A stretch of DNA of 64,000 bases, from contig JALOLD010000006.1 of the NCBI GenBank assembly GCA_025456145.1, positions 1 through 64,000 on the forward strand. Direction: 5' to 3'. The translations under genes and the position numbers were made by a program. The DNA is from Thermoanaerobaculales bacterium. Its GTDB lineage: Bacteria; Acidobacteriota; Thermoanaerobaculia; Thermoanaerobaculales; Sulfomarinibacteraceae. Positions 6,900-17,416 of the stretch are shown in pieces. A model generated the notes under the pieces. That model was not told where the DNA came from, ran no database searches, and was given only the letters and a program-made list of their open reading frames with translations. Each line of letters begins with the position of its first letter. Positions within the stretch are counted from its first letter, which is position 1.

Positions 6900-7898
6900 A
6901 TGGCGAACCGGGCGCGGCTGATCGAGATCACCGATGGTTTCGCGGGCACTCCGGTGGCCCTGGTCGGCGACCTCGTGCTCGACCGGTTCATCCTCGGCAC
7001 GCCGAAGCGGATCTCGCGCGAGGCGCCGGTGATCATCCTCCGCCACGACGGCCAGCTCGACATCCCTGGGGGCGCCGCCAACGCCGCCGCGAACCTGGCC
7101 GCACTGGGCCTCGCCGTGACCGCGGTCGGAGCGGTCGGGGACGACGAGCCCGGTCTCGCTCTCGCCCGGGCCCTCGCCGAACGGGGGGTCGACACGGGCT
7201 CCCTGGTCCGGGTGCCCGACTACCGCACCCCGACCAAGGTCCGGATCCTGGGCGGCGGTGCGTCGTCGCTGAAGCACCAGGTGGCGCGGTACGACATCGA
7301 GGACGAGCTGCCCGCGGCCGGACCCTGGGCCGACCAGCTCGCCGCCCGGGCGGCCCGGATCGCGGCGACGAGCCGTGCGGCGGCGGTCTCCGACTACGGG
7401 TACGGCTGTGTCTCGCCGGGCCTCGTCGGCGACCTCCGACAGGCGATCGGCGACGGTGCGATCTGTCTCGACTCGCGCTACCGGATCGCCGGGTTCGCCG
7501 GGGTCGACGGCGCGACACCGAACCTCGAGGAGCTCGAGGTCGCGGTCGGCCGACGGCTCGCCGACGACGAGGCGGTCGCCGCCGCTGCCGAGGAGCTTCG
7601 AGACCGGCTCGGCGCCCGCTTCCTGCTCGCCACCCGCGGCAACCGGGGCATGACCCTGGCCACGGTCGATGGCGAGATCGCCCACATCCCGGTGTTCGGC
7701 GGCGACCAGGTGGCCGATGTGACCGGCGCCGGCGACACCGTGCTGGCGGTGCTGACCGCGGCGCTGGCCGCCGGCGCCACCCCCCTCGAGGGGGCCGAGC
7801 TCGCCAACATCGCGGCAGGTCTGGTGGTGATGAAGCTCGGCACCGCCACGGTCACCGCCGCCGAGCTTCGCCTCGCCCTGGCCCGGGGGGAGGCGTGA
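6900..7898 (+). CDS. D-glycero-beta-D-manno-heptose-7-phosphate kinase (RfaE domain I / HldE kinase part)
   Basis: A 332-aa PfkB/ribokinase-family protein that would phosphorylate heptose 7-phosphate at C1 in the ADP-heptose route to LPS inner core. Visible hallmarks are the substrate segment VALVGDLVLDRFILG, the glycine-rich DIPGGAANAAANLAAL and AAVSDYGYG. Near the C-terminus are TRGNRGMTL and the catalytic anion hole with base DVTGAGDTVLAVL. In Escherichia coli this domain is fused to the adenylyltransferase; here the two are separate genes joined by a GTGA overlap. The ATG at 6900 is favoured over the frame's earlier codons because of the -10 element ending 6 bases upstream. Confidence 0.9.
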   Translation: MANRARLIEITDGFAGTPVALVGDLVLDRFILGTPKRISREAPVIILRHDGQLDIPGGAANAAANLAALGLAVTAVGAVGDDEPGLALARALAERGVDTGSLVRVPDYRTPTKVRILGGGASSLKHQVARYDIEDELPAAGPWADQLAARAARIAATSRAAAVSDYGYGCVSPGLVGDLRQAIGDGAICLDSRYRIAGFAGVDGATPNLEELEVAVGRRLADDEAVAAAAEELRDRLGARFLLATRGNRGMTLATVDGEIAHIPVFGGDQVADVTGAGDTVLAVLTAALAAGATPLEGAELANIAAGLVVMKLGTATVTAAELRLALARGEA

Positions 7899-8389
7899 CC
7901 GCGCCGGCGGCCAAGCTGAGGTCTCTGGACGAGCTCGCCGAGGAGTGCGCCTCGTGGCGCGCCGCCGGCGAGACAACGGTGCTGGTCAACGGCGCCTTCG
8001 ACCTGCTCCACGTCGGCCACCTCCGCTACCTGGCGGCCGCGGCCGAGCTCGGCGACCACCTGGTCGTCGCGGTCAACTCCGACGCTTCGGTGCAGGCCTC
8101 GAAGGGCACGGCCCGTCCCATCGTCCCCGAGGCCGAGCGAGTCGAGATCCTGTCCCACCTGTGGATGGTCGACCGGATCGGCCTGTTCGACAGCCACACG
8201 GTGGGGCCGGTCCTCGAGCGGCTCCGGCCGGACATCCACGCCAAGGGCACCGATTACACCGTCGACACGGTGCCCGAGCGCGAGGTGGTCGCCGCCTACG
8301 GCGGTCGCACCGTCATCTGCGGCGACCCCAAGGACCACGCGACGACCGACCTCGTCGGCCTGATCCTCAGCCGGTTCGGTACTCGATGA
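7895..8389 (+). CDS. D-glycero-beta-D-manno-heptose 1-phosphate adenylyltransferase (RfaE domain II)
   Basis: A 164-aa nucleotidyltransferase of the cytidylyltransferase-like fold that transfers AMP to heptose 1-phosphate. The signature LVNGAFDLLHVGHLRYL contains the HxGH active site, and VVAVNSDASVQASKG follows. C-terminally, IHAKGTDYTVDTVPE and the hydrophobic VGLILSRF end match stand-alone RfaE2 proteins. The GTG start at 7895 overlaps the kinase stop (GTGA), and the next gene starts within its own stop (ATGA). All three are therefore translationally coupled. Confidence 0.92.
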   Translation: MTAPAAKLRSLDELAEECASWRAAGETTVLVNGAFDLLHVGHLRYLAAAAELGDHLVVAVNSDASVQASKGTARPIVPEAERVEILSHLWMVDRIGLFDSHTVGPVLERLRPDIHAKGTDYTVDTVPEREVVAAYGGRTVICGDPKDHATTDLVGLILSRFGTR

Positions 8390-9408
8390 GGGTCGTCCTG
8401 GTCCGACTCTCGGCGCTCGGCGACATCGTTCACACCTGGCCTCTCGCGACGGCGATCCGCACCGCCTGCCCGAAGGCCCACCTGACCTGGGCGGTCGAGG
8501 AGCCCTTCCTTCCCCTCGTCGACGGTCACCCCGCGGTGGACGCGGTGATCACCACCGCCACGCGTCGGTGGCGGCGGCGGCCGCTCGCCTCGGTCACCCG
8601 CGCCGAGATCGGTGCGCTGAAAGGACGCTTCCTCGAGCTGGCGCCCGACCTGACGATCGACTCGCAGGGCACCCTCAAGTCGGCGCTGGTGAGCCGCTGG
8701 ACCGGGGCATCCCGGAGGGTCGGCCTCGCCCGCCCGTGGCGCCGCGAGCTGGTCGCCGGGGCGCTGTACACCGAAACCGTCGCGGGCAGCCGGGACCACC
8801 CCCACGTGGTCGCGACCAACCTCGAGCTCGTCCGGGCGGTCGGGGGCGAGCCGCCGGCGACGCCGCCACCGCCGGACGGGCGGTGGCTCCTCGGGAAGGC
8901 GGGGTTCGATCCTCCGATCGGCGCGTGGCGAAGACCGTTCTCGGTCCTGCTCCCGGGGGCCGGCCACCCCGGCAAGATCCTGCCTGAAGCCACCCTCGCC
9001 GACGCCGCCCGGCACCTGGTGGCGGCGGGGATCGAGGTCGTGGTGGCCTGGGGACCGTCGGAGGCCGACCGCGCGGCTGAGGTGGCGGCGCTCGCCGGGC
9101 CGGGGAGCCATGTCGCGCCGGCGACCGGCCTGCCCGAGCTGGCCGGGCTGCTCGGGGCCGCGTGCCTGGTGGTCGGCGGCGACACCGGCCCGGTCCACCT
9201 GGCGGCGAGCCTCGGGGTCCCGACGCTGGCGGTCTTCACGACCACCGACGCCGAGCGAAACCGTCCGCTCGGCGCCGCGGTGGCCGTCGTCTCGGGGTCA
9301 GCGCCGGGTCGCGGACCCGGCGGTTCGGCCACCACCGGTCGCGCCCGGCCGGTGAGCGCCGCCGAGATCCGCACCGCGATCGGCGAGCTGCTCGGGAGTC
9401 ACGATTGA
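8386..9408 (+). CDS. Glycosyltransferase family 9 (heptosyltransferase, WaaC-like)
   Basis: The 340-aa protein should add heptose from ADP-heptose to the LPS inner core at the cytoplasmic membrane. It begins MRVVLVRLSALGDIVHTWPL, the standard GT9 start with the conserved GD pair. It has TIDSQGTLKSALVSRWTGA in the acceptor half. The C-terminal donor half has LLPGAGHPGKILP and the diagnostic VVGGDTGPVHLAASLGVPTLAVF. Which heptose position it extends cannot be told from sequence. It follows the heptose kinase and adenylyltransferase with an ATGA overlap, so donor synthesis and transfer are one operon. Confidence 0.88.
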   Translation: MRVVLVRLSALGDIVHTWPLATAIRTACPKAHLTWAVEEPFLPLVDGHPAVDAVITTATRRWRRRPLASVTRAEIGALKGRFLELAPDLTIDSQGTLKSALVSRWTGASRRVGLARPWRRELVAGALYTETVAGSRDHPHVVATNLELVRAVGGEPPATPPPPDGRWLLGKAGFDPPIGAWRRPFSVLLPGAGHPGKILPEATLADAARHLVAAGIEVVVAWGPSEADRAAEVAALAGPGSHVAPATGLPELAGLLGAACLVVGGDTGPVHLAASLGVPTLAVFTTTDAERNRPLGAAVAVVSGSAPGRGPGGSATTGRARPVSAAEIRTAIGELLGSHD

Positions 9409-9422
9409 CCGCCTGTCGATGT

Positions 9423-9464
9423 CGTGTGCATCACACGGCTCCCGAGCGTCATCGGTGCTACAAT
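9423..9464 (+). promoter_or_regulatory. Promoter of the pil operon with an adjacent palindrome
   Basis: An extended -10, TGCTACAAT (hexamer TACAAT at 9459-9464), lies 39 bases before pilB. A perfect inverted repeat CGTGTG-CAT-CACACG (9423-9437) sits about where a -35 or an operator would be, and no -35 hexamer is apparent. The leader carries a GGAAAGGA ribosome binding site. Activator-dependent control through the palindrome is an inference. Confidence 0.55.
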
Positions 9465-9503
9465 TCGCTCTGAAGTATTTGAGTCTCCGAGCGGAAAGGA
9501 CTT

Positions 9504-11225
<1,722 letters not shown>

Positions 11226-11247
11226 GTCCGGACGGAAAGGCGCTGAG

Positions 11248-12363
11248 ATGACGGTCAGCCTGCATCAGCTACTCAAAACGATGGTCGAGAAGGGGGGGAC
11301 AGACCTTCACATCACCACCAACTCCCCCCCTCTGGTTCGGATCGACGGGCTGCTCGTGCCGCTCAACCAGCCGTCGCTGACCGCCGTCGACACCAAGAAG
11401 CTCGCCTACTCGGTGCTCACCGACGCCCAGAAGCACCGGTTCGAGGAGCATCTCGAGCTCGACATCTCGTTCGGCGTCAAGGGTCTCGCGCGCTTCCGAG
11501 CCAACATCTACGTCCAGCGCGGTGCGGTGGGCGGCGCGTTTCGTCGGATCCCCTATGAGATTCTCGGTTTCCGCGAGCTCGGTCTGCCTCCGGCGGTCGA
11601 GTCGCTGTGCAACAAGCCGCGCGGGCTCGTTCTGGTCACCGGTCCTACGGGCTCCGGGAAGTCGACGACGCTGGCCGCGATGATCGACAAGGTCAACCGC
11701 GAGAAACCGGTCCACATCCTCACCATCGAGGATCCCGTCGAGTATCTGCACACCCACAAGAAGGCGATGGTCAACCAGCGCGAGCTGCACGCAGACACCC
11801 TGAGCTTTCCGGCCGCGCTTCGCTCGGTCCTCCGCGAGGATCCGGACGTCGTGCTGATCGGTGAGATGCGCGACCTCGAGACCATCGAGTCGGCGCTGCG
11901 CATCGCCGAGACCGGCCACCTCACCTTCGCCACCCTCCACACCAACTCCGCGCCGCAGACCATCAACCGTATCGTCGACGTCTTCCCCGAGCACCAGCAG
12001 TCGCAGGTCAGGGCCCAGCTGAGCTTCGTGCTCGAGGGGATCATCTGCCAGACCCTGCTGCCGCGCGCCTCCGGGAAGGGTCGCGCGCTGGCCTGCGAGA
12101 TCCTGGTGCCGTCGAGCGCGATCCGTAACCTGATCCGCGAGGACAAGGTCCACCAGATCTACTCGATGATGCAGGCCGGCCAGATCAAACATGGCATGCA
12201 GACCTTCAACCAGAGCCTGGCGACGCTGTACCACCGGCGCTTGATCTCGCTCCAGACCGCGCTCGGCTACAGCTCCCACCAGGACGAGCTGCAGGACATG
12301 ATCAACCGGGGAGTCGGCGCGGTCTCCCAGTCCGAGAGCACGGCGGCCTCGAGGAGGACCTGA
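11248..12363 (+). CDS. pilT: Type IV pilus retraction ATPase PilT
   Basis: PilT depolymerises pili and so drives twitching. The 371-aa protein has the N-terminal PAS-like domain (VEKGGTDLHITTNSPPLVRI). Motor motifs are Walker A GPTGSGKSTTLAAMID, Walker B VLIGEMRDLETIESALRIAE and the His box TGHLTFATLHTNSAPQTINR. The retraction-specific AIRNLIRE motif is also present, and it separates PilT from PilB. The ATG at 11248 follows a GGAAAGG site. It lies 22 bases after pilB. Confidence 0.96.
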   Translation: MTVSLHQLLKTMVEKGGTDLHITTNSPPLVRIDGLLVPLNQPSLTAVDTKKLAYSVLTDAQKHRFEEHLELDISFGVKGLARFRANIYVQRGAVGGAFRRIPYEILGFRELGLPPAVESLCNKPRGLVLVTGPTGSGKSTTLAAMIDKVNREKPVHILTIEDPVEYLHTHKKAMVNQRELHADTLSFPAALRSVLREDPDVVLIGEMRDLETIESALRIAETGHLTFATLHTNSAPQTINRIVDVFPEHQQSQVRAQLSFVLEGIICQTLLPRASGKGRALACEILVPSSAIRNLIREDKVHQIYSMMQAGQIKHGMQTFNQSLATLYHRRLISLQTALGYSSHQDELQDMINRGVGAVSQSESTAASRRT

Positions 12364-12364
12364 G

Positions 12365-13494
12365 ATGCCAAGCTATGAATGGAAAGGGCGCGATCGCCAC
12401 GGCAACCCGCAGACCGGTGTGCTGATCGGCGACAACAAGGACGCGGTCATCGCCGCCCTGAGAAAGCAGCAGATCGTCGTCACCACGGTCAAGGAGAAGG
12501 GCAAGGAGATCGCGCTGCCCAAGTTCGGCGGCGGCGTCTCGTCGAAGGACATCGCGGTCTTCACCCGCCAGTTCTCGGTCATGATCGACGCCGGCCTGCC
12601 GCTCGTCCAGTGCCTCGAGATCCTCGGCCAGCAGCAGGACAACAAGGCGTTCCAGAAGATCATCCTGCAGGTCCGGCAGGACGTGGAGGGCGGTCTCTCG
12701 CTCGCCGAGTCGATGCGCAAGCACCCCCAGGCCTTCGACGACCTCTACGTCAACATGGTCGCCGCCGGCGAGGCCGGCGGTATCCTCGACACCATCCTCC
12801 AGCGGCTCGCCAACTACATCGAAAAAGCGGTCAAGCTCAAGAGCCAGGTTCGGTCGGCGCTGATCTACCCGATCGCGGTCGTGACCATCGCCGTCATCGT
12901 GGTCTACGTCATCCTGTGGTCGACCTCTCGAACTTCATCGGCAACTTCTGGTGGCTGATCTTCCTGATCGTCGGCGGCTCCCTGTTCGGTCTCCACCAGT
13001 ACTACCAGACCGATGGCGGCCGATACCAGATCGACAAGATCCTGCTCAAGGTACCGGCGATCGGCCTGCTTCTGCGCAAGATCGCGGTTGCCCGTTTCTG
13101 CCGGACGCTGGGTACGTTGTTGAGCTCGGGCGTCGCGATCCTCGAGTCCCTCGAGATCACGGCGCGGACGGCGGGTAACGCGGTCATCGAGGAGGCCATC
13201 CTCATGGTCCGCAAGGAGGTCGAGGAGGGCAAGAGCCTGGCCGATCCCCTGAGCCGCACCGAGCAGTTCCCGCCGATGGTGTGCCAGATGATCGGGGTCG
13301 GTGAGCAGACCGGCGCCATGGACACGATGCTGTCGAAGATCGCCGACTTCTACGAGGACGAGGTCGATGCCGCGGTGGAGGGCATGATGGCGCTGCTCGA
13401 GCCGATCATCATCTCGTTCCTCGGCGTGGTGATCGGTACGATCGTGGTCGCCATGTACCTGCCGATGTTCAGCCTGATCAGCCAGATCGGGTAA
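12365..13494 (+). pseudogene. pilC: Type IV pilus inner-membrane protein PilC, interrupted by an internal deletion and frameshift
   Basis: PilC is the platform protein that couples PilB/PilT to the pilin fibre. Residues 1-184 (start MPSYEWKGRDRHGNPQTGVL; VFTRQFSVMIDAGLPLVQCL; LIYPIAVVTIAVIVVYVIL) read normally in the first frame, which then stops at 12956-12958. The rest, from DLSNFIGNFWWLIFLIVGG through RFCRTLGTLLSSGVAILESL to the end LPMFSLISQIG, is in the frame two bases later (from 12919). Besides the frame change, about 27 residues that follow the first transmembrane segment in PilC proteins are absent. The two parts sum to about 375 aa against the usual 400-410. Either the locus has a real deletion of roughly 80 bases or the assembly lost it. 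Confidence 0.88.
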
Positions 13495-15173
13495 TGGTCC
13501 CGGTGGTCCAGGCCGCGCGCGCGGGCGGGAACGACGCCCCGCCCGTGGAGACGCCGTCGCCGAGGACGCTGCGCTGGCTGATCGGCCTGCGGCTGGTGGT
13601 CGTTTCCACCCTGTTCATCGGCATCCTGCTGATCCAGGTCAACACCCAGCTCATCCTGCCGCTCAAGTCCTTCTACACCCTCATTCTGCTCGCCTACGGC
13701 CTGTCCCTGCTCTACCTCGTTCTCCAGGTCCGGCGGGTGAGACCGAAGATCCAGGCGATGGTCCAGCTGGTCGGCGACCTGGTCATCGTCACCGGCTTCG
13801 TCTACGTGACGGGTGGTGTCTTCTCGCCATTCTCCTTCCTCTATCTGACGGTGATCGTGGTGGCGGCCGCGATGATCCCGGCCGGCGGCGTCGTCTTCGC
13901 CGGTCTGTCGGCCGTCGCCTATGGCCTTCAGGCGCTCCTGATGTACTACCAGCTGCTGCCGCTGCCCCTCTCCCTCGAGGGTGTGCCGATCTCGCCCTCG
14001 GCGTCGCGCGTGCTCCAGCAGATCCTCATCCACGTGGTGGGCTTCATCCTCGTCGCGGTGCTCGTCTCCTACCTGACCGAGTCGCTGCGACGGGCCCACA
14101 CCATGCTCGAGGAGGAGACCGAACGCACCAAGCAGTTCGTCGCCCTGACCGAGCACGTCGTGCGTTCGGTCGGCGCCGGGATCGTCGCCGCCGATCTCGA
14201 CGGCCGGGTGCTGTACATCAACCCTGCCGGTTGCTCGATCCTCGGGATCACCGATGTCGACGGTGAGGTCGGCCGACCCCTCGAGGAGGTCATGCCGCTG
14301 AGCGAGCACAACTGGGGGCTCATCGCCAACCGGGCGAGGGTCCAGTCGGTGGGCCGAATCGAGGGGACCCTCGAGCACTCGGCCGTCCGGCTCGGTCTGT
14401 CGGTCGACCCGTTGCGCGACGAGCGGGCGAGGATCGTCGGCTTCATCGTGAACTTCCAGGACCTCACCGAGCTTCGGCTGGAGGCCGAGCGGGAGCGGAT
14501 GAGGGACCGGATGGCGGCCACCGGAGAGATGGCGGCCCGTATGGCGCACGAGATCAAGAACCCGTTGGCGTCGATCTCGGGTTCGGCCCAGATGCTCGGC
14601 TCGGTCGGCGGAATCGACGCCACCGGGCGGCGGCTGCTCGACATCGTCGTCGACGAGAGCAGACGGCTGTCCGGGATCCTCGACGGCTTTCTGGTCTTCG
14701 CCCGACCGGGTCAGGCGACCCACCACGTCTGCGACCTCTCCCAGCTACTCAACGACTGTCTGGCCCTGCTGCGCCGATCCGACGAGATCGGGCCCAACCA
14801 CCGCCTGATTCTCGACGCACCGGACCGTCTCGAGCTGCTCGGCGAGGAGCATCTGCTGCGACAGATCTTCTGGAACCTGTCGCGCAACGCCCTCCAGGCG
14901 ATGCCCGACGGCGGCACGCTTCGGATCTCGGCCGAACGCCGGGACTCCACCGCCGTCATTCGCTGGCGCGACACGGGTGTCGGGATGTCGGACGAGGTCC
15001 GACGCCGGGCGTTCGAGCCCTTCGTCACCACCCAGACCAACGGCACCGGGCTCGGTCTCGCCGTGGTCTACTCCGCGGTCCAGGAGCACGGCGGATCGGT
15101 CGACATCGTCAGCGCGCCGGGCCGCGGCACCACCGTCACCGTCGAGCTGCCGGCGGCGTTGGGAGAGCCATGA
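13494..15173 (+). CDS. pilS: Sensor histidine kinase PilS
   Basis: A membrane sensor kinase predicted to control pilin transcription through PilR. About six hydrophobic segments span residues 25-205, consistent with the PilS membrane domain that senses pilin levels. A PAS domain follows (VVRSVGAGIVAADLDGRVLY, with INPAGCSILG). Then comes the HisKA box MAARMAHEIKNPLASISGSA, with the phosphorylated His in AHEIKNP. HATPase motifs are N-box NLSRNALQAM, G1 DTGVGMS and G2 TNGTGLGLAVV. The ATG overlaps the pilC stop by one base and the end overlaps pilR (ATGA). Confidence 0.93.
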   Translation: MVPVVQAARAGGNDAPPVETPSPRTLRWLIGLRLVVVSTLFIGILLIQVNTQLILPLKSFYTLILLAYGLSLLYLVLQVRRVRPKIQAMVQLVGDLVIVTGFVYVTGGVFSPFSFLYLTVIVVAAAMIPAGGVVFAGLSAVAYGLQALLMYYQLLPLPLSLEGVPISPSASRVLQQILIHVVGFILVAVLVSYLTESLRRAHTMLEEETERTKQFVALTEHVVRSVGAGIVAADLDGRVLYINPAGCSILGITDVDGEVGRPLEEVMPLSEHNWGLIANRARVQSVGRIEGTLEHSAVRLGLSVDPLRDERARIVGFIVNFQDLTELRLEAERERMRDRMAATGEMAARMAHEIKNPLASISGSAQMLGSVGGIDATGRRLLDIVVDESRRLSGILDGFLVFARPGQATHHVCDLSQLLNDCLALLRRSDEIGPNHRLILDAPDRLELLGEEHLLRQIFWNLSRNALQAMPDGGTLRISAERRDSTAVIRWRDTGVGMSDEVRRRAFEPFVTTQTNGTGLGLAVVYSAVQEHGGSVDIVSAPGRGTTVTVELPAALGEP

Positions 15174-16525
15174 GCGCCGGGCGCATCCTGGTCGTCGACG
15201 ACGAGAGGTCGATCCGCGAGTTCCTCACCATCCTCCTGGTGCAGGAGGGCCACGAGTTGGCGACCGCCGCGAGCGTCCGCGAAGGCGTCGGCCGACTGAC
15301 CACCGAGCGCTTCGATCTCGTCATGTGCGACCTCAAGCTGCCCGACGGAAGCGGCCTCGAGGTGCTCCAGGATGCCCGTCGGCGACAGGTCGGCACGCCG
15401 TTCATCATCATCACCGCCCACACCACCCCGCAGCACGCCCTGGAAGCGCTCCGCGCCGGCGCCGCCGAGTACCTGTCGAAGCCGTTCAACGTCGACGACC
15501 TAAAGGCCATCGTCGGTAAGCTCCTCACCCGACCGGCGGCCGAGCAGGCCACCTTCGAGGTGCCCGAGTTCATCGGCTCGAGCACGCCGATCAAACGGAT
15601 CCTCGACATGATCCCGCGGATCGCCCAGACCCCGTCCACCGTGCTCATCACCGGCGAGAGCGGGACCGGCAAGGAGCTCCTCGCCCGCGCCATCCACGCC
15701 GCCTCCGCCAACGCCGCCGGACCCTTCCTGAGCGTCAACTGCGGCGCGCTGCCGGAGGGTCTGCTCGAGTCCGAGCTCTTCGGCCACGTCCGTGGGGCGT
15801 TCACCGGGGCGGTTCGCGACCACTCGGGGCTGTTTGCCGGCGCCGAGGGCGGAAGCCTGCTCCTCGACGAGGTCGGTGAGCTGACGCCGCCGATGCAGGT
15901 CAAGCTGCTGCGGGTCCTCCAGGAGCGGCGGGTCCGTCCGGTCGGCGGCACCCGAGAGGTCGAGATCAACGTCAGGGTCCTCGCGGCGACCAATCGCGAC
16001 CTCCAGGCCGAGGTCGAGGAGGGCAGATTCCGTGAGGATCTCTTCTACCGGCTCAACGTGCTCCACCTCCACCTGCCGCCGCTCAGCCAACGCGCAAACG
16101 ACCTCCCCGAGCTCGCCCGGCACTTCGTCCGGCGTACCTGCATTCGATTCGGCCTGCCCGAGAAACGGCTGACCCCGGATGCCATCCGGGTTCTTCAGGC
16201 CTACGGTTGGCCGGGCAACGTCCGGGAGCTCGAAAACGTCATCGAGCGCACCGTCGCGCTCGAAACCTCGGAACTCATCTCTTCGGGAAGCCTCCCGGAG
16301 CACCTGCGGGGCGAGGCTGGCGACGCATCGCTCGAGAGCATCGGGCTTCCCGAAGAGGGGCTCGATCTCGAGGAGCACCTGAGCGCGGTCCGGGCGAGCC
16401 TGATGCGCCAGGCTCTCGAGCGCAGCGGCGGGCAGCAGAAGAAGGCTGCCGAGCTGCTCCGGCTCTCCTACCGCGCCTTCCGCTATCATGCCGAGAAGCT
16501 CGGCCTCGTGCACGACGACGAGTAG
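15170..16525 (+). CDS. pilR: Sigma54-dependent response regulator PilR (NtrC family)
   Basis: The 451-aa protein has a receiver domain (phospho-acceptor Asp54 in VMCDLKLPDGSG; conserved Lys in EYLSKPFNV). The AAA+ domain carries Walker A GESGTGKELLARAIH and the GAFTGA loop that contacts sigma54. It also has LLLDEVGEL and the arginine-finger region REDLFYRLNVLHLHLPPL. The C-terminal Fis-type helix-turn-helix is SGGQQKKAAELLRLSYRAFR. It is the likely activator of pilA, which is not in this window. The start overlaps pilS (ATGA). Confidence 0.94.
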   Translation: MSAGRILVVDDERSIREFLTILLVQEGHELATAASVREGVGRLTTERFDLVMCDLKLPDGSGLEVLQDARRRQVGTPFIIITAHTTPQHALEALRAGAAEYLSKPFNVDDLKAIVGKLLTRPAAEQATFEVPEFIGSSTPIKRILDMIPRIAQTPSTVLITGESGTGKELLARAIHAASANAAGPFLSVNCGALPEGLLESELFGHVRGAFTGAVRDHSGLFAGAEGGSLLLDEVGELTPPMQVKLLRVLQERRVRPVGGTREVEINVRVLAATNRDLQAEVEEGRFREDLFYRLNVLHLHLPPLSQRANDLPELARHFVRRTCIRFGLPEKRLTPDAIRVLQAYGWPGNVRELENVIERTVALETSELISSGSLPEHLRGEAGDASLESIGLPEEGLDLEEHLSAVRASLMRQALERSGGQQKKAAELLRLSYRAFRYHAEKLGLVHDDE

Positions 16526-16547
16526 GCCGGAGCGCCTTGGAGATCGC

Positions 16548-17105
16548 ATGACGAATGACGCCGTGACCCGGGCACGATCGGTCCTCATCCTGGGCGGGCT
16601 GACCGTGTCGCTCGCCCTCACCGTCGCCTGCTCGCCGGCGCCCGACGCCGGCCCAACCGCGGGGACCATCCCCGGGGGGTCGGATCCGACAACGGTCCGT
16701 GAGGCGCCGGCCGATCGGCCGCTCGCTCTCCTACCCGACGGTTTCCCGGTCAGCCTCGAGCTCGCGATCACCCCCGAGGAGCTTGCGCAGGGCCTGATGT
16801 TCCGGCCGTCGCTCGCGTCTGACCGGGGGATGCTCCTCGTCTTCTCCGAGGAGCGACTGCCCAATATCTGGATGATGAACACGCTGGTTGCGCTCGACCT
16901 GGTCTATCTCGACCGCGCGGGCATCGTCGTCGACGTCGTCACCAACGCTCAGCCGTGCCCCGCCGAACCGTGCCCGCGCTTCACCCCGAGAAGGCCCGCG
17001 CAGGCGGTGCTCGAGATCCCGGCCGGAGGCGTCGAGCGGCACGGCGTGACCATCGGATCGGTCATCGAGGTCCGCGGCGTGCCGGACTACCCGGCAACCG
17101 ACTGA
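16548..17105 (+). CDS. DUF192 lipoprotein
   Basis: A 185-aa predicted lipoprotein. A signal peptide ends at the lipobox LTVAC with the lipidated Cys at residue 28, followed by a Pro/Gly/Thr-rich linker. The DUF192 domain (about residues 65-180) is recognised from LAQGLMFRPSLASDRGMLLV, then LPNIWMMNTLVALDLVYLD and the C-terminal VLEIPAGGVERHGVTIG. Two Cys residues in AQPCPAEPCP are an addition to the usual motif. The biochemical role of the family is unknown. It lies 22 bases after pilR and may ride on the pil transcript. Confidence 0.85.
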   Translation: MTNDAVTRARSVLILGGLTVSLALTVACSPAPDAGPTAGTIPGGSDPTTVREAPADRPLALLPDGFPVSLELAITPEELAQGLMFRPSLASDRGMLLVFSEERLPNIWMMNTLVALDLVYLDRAGIVVDVVTNAQPCPAEPCPRFTPRRPAQAVLEIPAGGVERHGVTIGSVIEVRGVPDYPATD

Positions 17106-17123
17106 CCGCGCGCGCCGGTCAGT
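17101..17123. terminator. Hairpin between the convergent DUF192 and FmdB-type genes
   Basis: Arms ACTGACCG (17101-17108) and CGGTCAGT (17116-17123) form a perfect 8-bp stem with a 7-base GC loop. The element spans both stop codons. Neither side has a clear T-run, so it could act as a bidirectional 3'-end structure more than as an intrinsic terminator. Confidence 0.5.
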
Positions 17124-17412
17124 CCGGCGATTCTGGCGTCTTGGCCGGGGTGCCCTTTGCGGCTGGAGCGTCGCTCGTCGCCGTTGGTTGCTCGGACCCG
17201 CCGTTGGTCGTCTCGGTCGTCCCACGGCTGCGCCCGTTGCCGTAGTCGGTCACGTACCAGCCGCTACCCTTGAACTGCAGCGCCGGCGCACCGAGCAGCC
17301 GGCGGACCGCGCCGCCGCAGGCCGGACATGCCTCCACCGGATCGGCGGAGGCCCGCTGGATTCGCTCGAAGCGGTGGTGGCAGAGGAAGCACTCGTACTC
17401 GTAGAGCGGCAT
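17119..17412 (-). CDS. FmdB/CxxC_CxxC zinc-ribbon regulatory protein
   Basis: The 97-aa product has the FmdB start MPLYEYECFLCHHRFERIQR and a second Cys pair, EACPACGGAVRRLLG. This makes a four-Cys zinc ribbon in residues 1-45. The segment APALQFKGSGWYVTDYG is the usual family continuation, followed by a disordered Ser/Thr/Pro/Glu tail. The family is common and its function poorly defined. It lies 4 bases after the DUF4388 gene, probably in one transcript with it and the upstream tRNA-Sec. Confidence 0.9.
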   Translation of the reverse strand: MPLYEYECFLCHHRFERIQRASADPVEACPACGGAVRRLLGAPALQFKGSGWYVTDYGNGRSRGTTETTNGGSEQPTATSDAPAAKGTPAKTPESPD

Positions 17413-17416
17413 GTGG

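Noticed and set aside
12910-12925. Programmed ribosomal frameshift in pilC
   Set aside because: No slippery run is seen and about 27 conserved residues are missing, so a frame change alone would not restore PilC.
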